64,000 nucleotides of DNA from Tragulus kanchil (lineage: Eukaryota; Chordata; Mammalia; Artiodactyla; Tragulidae). This document shows positions 57,300 to 64,000 of the stretch, one piece after another. The stretch's first letter is position 1. Every line of letters begins with the position of its first letter. The translations under genes and the position numbers were made by a program. Where the stretch lies: the NCBI GenBank assembly GCA_022376925.1, contig JAIOJX010000005.1, positions 156,813,501-156,877,500 of the forward strand, in the 5' to 3' direction. The notes below the pieces were generated by a model. It saw nothing but the letters and a program-made list of their open reading frames with translations, was not told where the DNA came from and searched no databases.

Positions 57300-57455
57300 A
57301 ACTTAAACCTTAGACGGCCTTCAGGAAATGGAACAGGTGAAAATGCAGATGTCATATGTGACCATCATCAAGGCCTTAGAAACCATTGCAGTGGGTTTGT
57401 TTTCTCCTGTCTTGCATGTGGTATTAGTTTTTGGCTTGTTTGAAATATTGCTGCA

Positions 57456-57578
57456 GTTTTATGCTTTGACTTTTTTGGCCATGAAGCATGTGGGATCTTA
57501 GTTCCCCAACCCAGGATCAAACCCACACCCTCTGCACTGAAAGGTGAAGTCTTAGCCACTGGACACCATGGAAGTCCC
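57456..57578 (-). mobile_element. CHR-type SINE, partial (dup 16A)
   Basis: Antisense: TGGCCATGAAGCATGTGGGA, TTAGTTCCCCAACCCAGGAT, CTTAGCCACTGGACACCATG. Copy at 58532-58654. Confidence 0.88.
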
Positions 57579-57639
57579 AATATAACACTTCTCTCCTCAT
57601 AAGAGTTACTCTATCACCATCCCCATCGCCACCTCACTT

Positions 57640-57800
57640 TGTGCTCCTACAGCGTGCCAGGCTCTGTGCTGGGTAGCTGATGTGTATCTTGTCCCATCCT
57701 TGCCGCACCCTCACCGCAGGAGAGTTACCACACGATCTTAGTGGAGACATTAAAGCACGAGGGGATGAACTGGCCCAGAGTCACTCACAGGGCATCACTG
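57640..57800 (+). mobile_element. MIR SINE (dup 16A)
   Basis: ACAGCGTGCCAGGCTCTGTG, a worn core, then TGGCCCAGAGTCACTCACAG: the MIR layout. Copy at 58716-58876. Confidence 0.65.
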
Positions 57801-58531
57801 GCATCCCAACCCACCTGCTCCCAAAGCCCCCGCTCTTTCCATTCTTCCAGGCCCAGGGTCCCACTGCCAAGCGTGCCCTCGCCACTGTTCAGTGGTCTCA
57901 GAAGGCCGAGCACCTTTCTCCAGCTTCTCACTTCCACCACGGTTTCTCAGTCTTCCTGCTGCTCCTCCCCTCAGGCTCAGCCCCAGGCAGCTCCTCAGGG
58001 TGAGTCTCCTGCCCTCAGGCCACAGCAGGTGACCACAGAGGCAGAGCCCAGGAGCCCTCCTTACAAGATTCAGTGGGTCTAGTAGCACATAAAAATGACT
58101 TTTGAATCTGGAAGCTGAAACCATTTCCATTTTTAAAAATGACCCCCCCTTTAGACGGAAATCAATCATATTTACCAATGTCAAGCAGCGTGAAAGACCT
58201 TGTTACTAATGAAAGTGATGGTGATCTTGAGGCTGAGTAACCACTCTGAAGGCAGAGATTTAGTCCGTGGGGGCCTGCATGTGGAGAAATTTGGAGTCAA
58301 GCTCAGTGACTGCAGAAGCCCTGAGCTGGGACCGTCACAAGGACATTGTGCCCACAGGACCCAATGAAATGGGTTAACTTAAACCTTAGACGGCCTTCAG
58401 GAAATGGAACAGGTGAAAATGCAGATGTCATATGTGACCATCATCAAGGCCTTAGAAACCATTGCAGTGGGTTTGTTTTCTCCTGTCTTGCATGTGGTAT
58501 TAGTTTTTGGCTTGTTTGAAATATTGCTGCA

Positions 58532-58654
58532 GTTTTATGCTTTGACTTTTTTGGCCATGAAGCATGTGGGATCTTAGTTCCCCAACCCAGGATCAAACCC
58601 ACACCCTCTGCACTGAAAGGTGAAGTCTTAGCCACTGGACACCATGGAAGTCCC
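58532..58654 (-). mobile_element. CHR-type SINE, partial (dup 16B)
   Basis: Copy B of 57456-57578 at offset 1076. Confidence 0.88.
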
Positions 58655-58715
58655 AATATAACACTTCTCTCCTCATAAGAGTTACTCTATCACCATCCCC
58701 ATCGCCACCTCACTT

Positions 58716-58876
58716 TGTGCTCCTACAGCGTGCCAGGCTCTGTGCTGGGTAGCTGATGTGTATCTTGTCCCATCCTTGCCGCACCCTCACCGCAGGAGAG
58801 TTACCACACGATCTTAGTGGAGACATTAAAGCACGAGGGGATGAACTGGCCCAGAGTCACTCACAGGGCATCACTG
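58716..58876 (+). mobile_element. MIR SINE (dup 16B)
   Basis: Copy B of 57640-57800. Confidence 0.65.
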
Positions 58877-59208
58877 GCATCCCAACCCACCTGCTCCCAA
58901 AGCCCCCGCTCTTTCCATTCTTCCAGGCCCAGGGTCCCACTGCCAAGCGTGCCCTCGCCACTGTTCAGTGGTCTCAGAAGGCCGAGCACCTTTCTCCAGC
59001 TTCTCACTTCCACCACGGTTTCTCAGTCTTCCTGCTGCTCCTCCCCTCAGGCTCAGCCCCAGGCAGCTCCTCAGGGTGAGTCTCCTGCCCTCAGGCCACA
59101 GCAGGTGACCACAGAGGCAGAGCCCAGGAGCCCTCCTTACAAGATTCAGTGGGTCTAGTAGCACATAAAAATGACTTTTGAATCTGGAAGCTGAAACCAT
59201 TTCCATTT

Positions 59209-61260
59209 GATTTTGTCTTTTATTTACAAACCCGTTGACACGTTTCCCCTCATCCCCAGCCTCTTCAGAAGGAAAACAGTTCCTGCATCGAGAAACGCTC
59301 CCTGTAAAGGCAGTTATTTCACACACCAGCTGGCAGTCTGGCCAACAGTGAACCTTCACTGGGGCATGTTTCTTCCCATTGATTTTTTTTTAAGTACTAG
59401 CTGATTTAAAGTTAAGGGAAGAGAACCAAGATTTATCTTGGAGTGAGAGTTTATTGTTTATACCAAAAAGCAATGTCAAACTTGCTATTTTCCTGTTAAT
59501 CCACCTAAAAACTATATATACCTTGCCAAATCAGACATCCTATATCCCTTAGGTGAATCCCCCCCTCCACCTCCGTAGTCAGTGAGGGGTCCCTACAATC
59601 TAGCCTCCCATGTGAGCAGGGGATGCTGGGAGCAGGTGTAGCATACTTGCTCCCCTAGCCTGGACCAGAAGAGTCTTGAACGCACCCAGGCACCTCTTTG
59701 CTCCATCTGGGGCTGCAGGGATGGAGGTCAGAAACCATAATGCAGAAGCCCTCCCCTCGCCCCAAATAGCCTCCCTGGCAAACAGAGCCACCTCTTCCGA
59801 TGGAAGAAAGATTACGATCTACAGCTTCTCCTCCAGGGCAGGTCTTAGAAGCTAAGTATATTCCTCCCTTGCTGAGATAAGAACTTCCAGGCATCTAAGG
59901 TAACATCTTTTGAATGGATGCCAACACAAGCATGAACCTTCAGCTCCCTGAGATGTTTAGTATTTAACAATTCATGCTGGTTGCTCAGCTGAAAAAATTT
60001 GTCCTTTGCTTACCCTAACCTGCACATTTGTTTGAGCTTTTTAACAAATGCACTAATTTACTTAATTCTCTGAATATGCTCATGGAATATTATCACACAC
60101 TAGAATAGTGCTATCGATTAGCTCCTCTGCTTAATTAAGCATATACAACAGCCAAAGGCCTAATTCAGAGAGAATGTGCTAATCACATAGGAATATTATG
60201 ACGACTTGGGTAACTGGGATGAATATCCCATAGGAAAAGAATCGGGTCTCTAGAGACATAGTATAACTTGATCATTTTTTACAAATGAGTGTCCCCCCAA
60301 GTACAATCACCAGGTACAGTCCTCATGATAAGAAAAGAGCCCATGTCTGGGGTTTTCATCCTGAGCTGAAATGCTCATCCATCATGGGACAAGTCCCTCT
60401 CTACAAGGGAGGGCCAAAGTGATGGGGGCTGCCCGGGAGATAAGCCCCCGGGGGGAATCAAAGTCAATTACAAATATGTTTTCCTTAAAATTACTGAGGT
60501 CTTCTTTTAAAAATGAGCTGCAATTTTCTCTTTTTGTGACTTAATCATGTTACCAAATGTGATCTTAAATGAAAGAAGCATCTTGAATTCTGGAGGACTA
60601 AAATGTCATTTTGGAATGAAAAGACTTAAAAACATTTCCCCGTTTTTTAGGCCATTTCTAGTCTCCTGCCCCGTGCTCAGTCCCTGGACCTTTGTCTGTA
60701 GGGAGGCCAGGGCAGGACCCCTCTCCTTCTGCCCCAGGGCAGGGCTGCAGGCTTCTCAGATACCTCCCCTCCGCAGCCCAGGCCAGTGGAAGGGCTCTTA
60801 GGCTGTGCTTCTGCCTTGGATGCCCTCTGACTCTCTGTCGTCCGTCCTCCCCTTCTCGGTCAGGCCCCTGGGCAGTTACAGAGCTCTGACCAATGAGCCG
60901 AAACACTCCCCATGGCCTCCAGCCCATCCCTGAGGCTCTGGTCGTGAATATTGTCAGTCCTCACACGTGGTAGGACCCTAGCACAGTTTTCAGCATGCTA
61001 GGATAGCATCGCATTTCCCTCTGAAGCATGTTGCAGTGGGTCTTTAAATTTTAATTTCTTTTTATAAACACAGACGGGTATACTTTTACATAAACCATAA
61101 GCCATACTCACTTGTGTGAGTTTGTTTTCATCTTGCTTGGCTCTCACCTCCTCACTCAATTCATCCTCCACCTATTTCTACCCCCAGGCAACCCCCATCG
61201 TAACAGCTCCATGGATTCCCATTCACATCACCCCCACACTCACACGAACATGTATACGGG
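59209..61260. other. Unclassified single-copy intron
   Basis: About 2 kb without a recognised repeat or exon. AT-rich around 59900-60300 and GC-richer at 60650-60900. This is the longest part of the window downstream of the tandem duplications. Confidence 0.5.
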
Positions 61261-61263
61261 TGC

Positions 61264-61285
61264 ACACACACACACACACACACAA
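61264..61285 (+). repeat. (CA)n microsatellite
   Basis: CACACACACACACACACACA within a CA-rich neighbourhood (61225-61300). Confidence 0.95.
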
Positions 61286-61819
61286 TGATGCACATGTATG
61301 GGGGGGTTCTTATCATTGTTTGACCAAACAGGATTATTTATGCTTTTTCTCCCCACCCTCCCAGCACCTTCTTCTTTGTTTCTTTTTGTCCTCCTTTCCT
61401 GCTGTGTTGAATTGTTAAAATGTTAGCCTTCCCTCTGCGACCCTCTCCCCTACCTTTTTTCTGATTCTCTATTATTTGGTTGGCTGCTATGGTAGGTATT
61501 TTTATCCTTCTGGAGTTAAAAAGTAACCGTAACAATGTCTTCCGTTACAAGTCCAACCCCCTCCACCCACAGTCAGGCTATAGCTGGTTTCAGCTCCCCT
61601 CAGACATCCTCTCCCCTGAGGTCCAGCGTTGCTACTGCTTAAATTTTTAGTTTTCACACTCACACACTCAACACACATACACACAGAGTATTTATAGTAG
61701 CTAGTTAAATATTTTTACTTAAATACTTTTTATGAGCATCATTGCTTCTTTTAGCCTCCATATTTGTCTCTGTTTTTCTTCTTACTGATCATAGTAATAA
61801 TGCTTTGCACTTGTATAGT
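61286..61819. other. Unclassified intronic stretch
   Basis: Pyrimidine-rich sequence with CA/CACTCA patches near 61655-61685. No gene recognised. Confidence 0.5.
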
Positions 61820-62025
61820 TCTTATTATATGCCAGGCAATCTTCCAAGCGCCCTACCTATGTGACCTAATTCAGTCCTCCCGACAGATACTGTCATTGCC
61901 CCTGTTGTGCAAAGGAGGAAACTGAGGCACACTGACACTCTTAACCTACCTGCAGTCGCCCAGCAAGTGGCCCGGGTGGTCTGCAGACCAGGGAGCCTGA
62001 CTCCAGGGAGTCCGTGCTTCCTTGC
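61820..62025 (+). mobile_element. MIR SINE
   Basis: TATATGCCAGGCAATCTTCC, AATTCAGTCCTCCCGACAG, AGGAGGAAACTGAGGCACAC and CTGACTCCAGGGAGTCCG follow the MIR consensus order. Confidence 0.85.
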
Positions 62026-62284
62026 TTGGCTGCCTCTCCGTGAGTCCTATCAGAAAGAGGGCTCTGGGCATGGTGAAAGCTTAGTTCCCTTATGATGGAG
62101 AATGACTTGTGTCCTCACCTATGCATGATAGTTGGGCTGTGCATAAAGTTCAGGTTGACAGTTGTTTCCCCCCACTGTCTCCTGAACCTGCTGCTGTCAC
62201 TGAGGTGAAGGCTGTTGTCTAAGTTATTCTTTGCAGGTCCCCTGGAGCCTGGCAGTAGTGGTTCATTTTCCCTAAAGTTCTGCA

Positions 62285-62840
62285 ATTTCACTATGATAGG
62301 TCCAGGGTAGATTTGTTTTTATTTATCTTGCTCAGTGCTGAGAATCTATACTGTCAACCCTAGGGCTTATGTTTTTCTTCAATTCTGGAAAAATCTCCAC
62401 TGCTATCTCTTCAAATACTGCTTCTTCCCCACTGCCTCATTCTCTTCTCCTAGGACTCTTATCAGATCGATGATGAAGCCTCTCGACCTCCTCTCTGTGG
62501 CTCTTAACTACTCCCGCCAGTGTTATCTCTTGCTTTCTGTGCTGTGTTTGGGATAGGCTTTCATATATTATCTCCTAGTTCACTGATTCACCCTTACCGT
62601 ATGTCCAGTCTGGGATTTCGTCCTTTATCCCTTCTATTATTTTATTTTATTTGTTTGTTTCAATGGTTCTAGTTTTCATTTCACAATTTCTTTCCTATCC
62701 ACTTTCTCCGATTTCATTTATATTAATACCTATTTGCTGCATGATTTCTTATTCCTTTTAAAGAAAGCTCGTGCCTGCATTCATCTCTTTGCGTATTCTC
62801 GACATGCTTATTTTGAAGTCTGTCTTGGGAGTGTGGACTG
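62285..62840 (-). mobile_element. Probable old L1 fragment, antisense
   Basis: GGTCCAGGGTAGATTTGTTT, CTATCTCTTCAAATACTGCT and AATGGTTCTAGTTTTCATTT are reminiscent of the reversed 5'/ORF1 part of old L1M elements. Highly diverged, so the call is tentative. Confidence 0.45.
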
Positions 62841-64000
62841 GCACCGTCATGATGGAGAATAGCGCTCAAATTCAATACACCGATCTGCTGAGACCCAACA
62901 AAGGAGCTTTCCCACAGACTTACAAGACTGCGTGATGGATGGCCGTCACCGCGCTATTTCTGTTCATGGAAAGGGGGGCAATCTAGTTGTTCCAGCCTCC
63001 AGAAATGGAAGTAACATTTTTGAGGGGGGTACTCACCAGGGAATGTATACAGCAGTTATAAACTGAGAACTAGGTGCACATATAGCAAAACAGGTAGATG
63101 TCAGAAACACAGTAGTGATAAATAAGCAGGTAACAGCATGAGGTTTGTAGCATCATATTACGTCTATAGCTCAGAAGTTGCACAGAAAACTTATAATGCA
63201 GGTTGTAAGATTACATACAGTAAAAGGCTACACACCACACCAATTAGCACGTGTGCCTGTTGGAGGAAGAAGGGAGCAGGCCTGGGGATGGGGTGTGAGG
63301 CACGGGGATAAAAAATGCACACACATGCACACACACATACAGGAGGCTTTCTCCAGACTGATGAGGATGGTATGCAGTAAACTGAAGAGTAAGACTGATT
63401 CAATTCTCTGTGTTTCTGTATCAATAAATGCCTTTTTCTGCCTCTCCAGAAAACTACTTTTTCATCTCTCACAAATTCATGTCCCAACTATTGATTCTGC
63501 TATCTTTTTTTAGCATTTATTCATATGTTTTGGCGTTTGGGTGGACAGGTTCATTTTTAATGAAACCTGTTTTCTTTCTCTTGTGCTCGTCCCTCTCCCG
63601 TCTGACAGCCCCCCTCCCGGCCCCCATTCCAGAGGCAGCTCCGAGGACAATCCGAAGCCACTGCTTCTGGCAGGGCTGGGATGAGGCGGATCTGGTCAGG
63701 GAGTCAGTGGGCATGACGGACCAGCCAGCAGAGGCTGAATTTGCACTTCTTGCACCTTGGGCCTGCGTGGGGCATGAACCACAGCCCCAGGCAACATCAG
63801 GCAGGACGTGTTTTCCTAGGTCCCCTTTCACGCACAGGCTGGGCGGTGGGGAGGCTCTGCTTAACTTGCAACTTCAAACCGTGTCTTGCACGGTGCATTC
63901 TCAGTCTTCTCCCTGCTTCTGGACCCTGAGGCTGAAGGCGTAAGGTCCCCTTTCCATTGTGCATTTCTGTCCCACTTCTGGTCTTCAGAACTATGTCTTA
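62841..64000. other. Unclassified intronic stretch to the window end
   Basis: Single copy. ORFs of 111 and 171 codons near 63178-63943 have no recognisable domain and no supporting splice structure that I can defend. Confidence 0.5.

Larger units (their letters stand above)
57079..59208 (+). repeat. Tandem duplication 16 (2 x ~1.05 kb)
   Basis: Copy A is 57079-58132 and copy B is 58155-59208, constant offset 1076. The 22-bp spacer includes a C7 run. The first ~210 bp of each copy also occurs near 55989, giving three copies. Each copy carries a CHR SINE and a MIR. Confidence 0.97.
16602..64000 (+). other. KIF6: KIF6 downstream intron, 5' part
   Basis: Everything downstream of the second exon is inferred to be one large intron. 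The expected next exon should begin by completing a Gly codon (G|xx) and continue the kinesin tail. I scanned for it and did not recognise it. The stretch is mostly transposable elements and tandem duplications 4-16. Confidence 0.6.

Noticed and set aside
3054..59208. Reading the tandem pairs as a novel programmed amplification or a satellite array
   Set aside because: Units share no sequence, are interrupted by unique DNA, and show noisy joins and homopolymer errors; unmerged assembly overlaps explain this more simply.
63428..63943. 171-codon ORF on the + strand
   Set aside because: No domain and no convincing splice context. I cannot tie it to KIF6.

Overview
The window is nuclear DNA of a bovid-type ruminant. 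The evidence is the repeat content: BovB (RTE) LINE fragments, their Bov-A / Bov-tA SINE derivatives, CHR-type tRNA-derived SINEs of cetartiodactyls, artiodactyl L1 3' ends, a bovid-like LTR, a mariner relic, and old MIR/L2 pieces. There are no bacterial or phage-style genes. Almost all open reading frames are chance ORFs or translated repeats.

The only protein-coding sequence I can support is two short exons on the + strand, at 6133-6241 and 16546-16601. They splice in frame (AG|A) and encode a piece of the C-terminal tail of the kinesin KIF6, with residues ...EIFKRDHADSITIEDNKQIL... and ...AKALGESINEARSKI.... The rest of the window is KIF6 intron: the end of the upstream intron (1-6132), a ~10.3 kb intron, and a downstream intron running past 64000. 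I did not find the following exon.

The dominant feature is structural. Between 3054 and 59208 there are 16 direct tandem duplications of unrelated sequence, each about 1.05-1.2 kb (copy-to-copy offset about 1070-1220). The two copies are nearly identical and lie head to tail, with 0-66 bp of junk between them. They account for roughly 17.6 kb of extra sequence. Differences between copies are mostly homopolymer or microsatellite indels, plus a few substitutions. Several junction spacers look like corrupted versions of the sequence flanking the other copy. This pattern fits ~2-8 kb contigs with ~1.1 kb overlaps that were concatenated instead of merged, rather than a biological amplification. 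One such event duplicates the second KIF6 exon; that copy (17682-17735) carries a 2-bp deletion and would break the reading frame.

Layout: 1-3 kb, nested L1/BovB and SINE; 3.05-5.3 kb, dup 1; 6.1 kb, KIF6 exon; 6.5-8.1 kb, SINEs; 8.1-10.3 kb, dup 2; 10.3-15.5 kb, intron with SINEs; 15.7 kb, palindrome and TA repeat; 15.9-20.2 kb, dups 3-4 with the second KIF6 exon; 20.6-31.7 kb, dups 5-8; 31.9-33.8 kb, L1 and BovB; 33.9-39.4 kb, dups 9-10; 39.4-40.0 kb, probable solo LTR; 41-42.4 kb, SINE/BovB/L1/hAT cluster; 42.4-51.1 kb, dups 11-13 including a 5S rRNA pseudogene; 51.1-52.2 kb, GC-rich repeat-poor block; 52.3-59.2 kb, L1 tails, mariner relic and dups 14-16; 59.2-64 kb, single-copy intron with CA repeat, MIR and old L1. 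Boundaries of repeats without an identified target-site duplication are good to about 10-20 bp.
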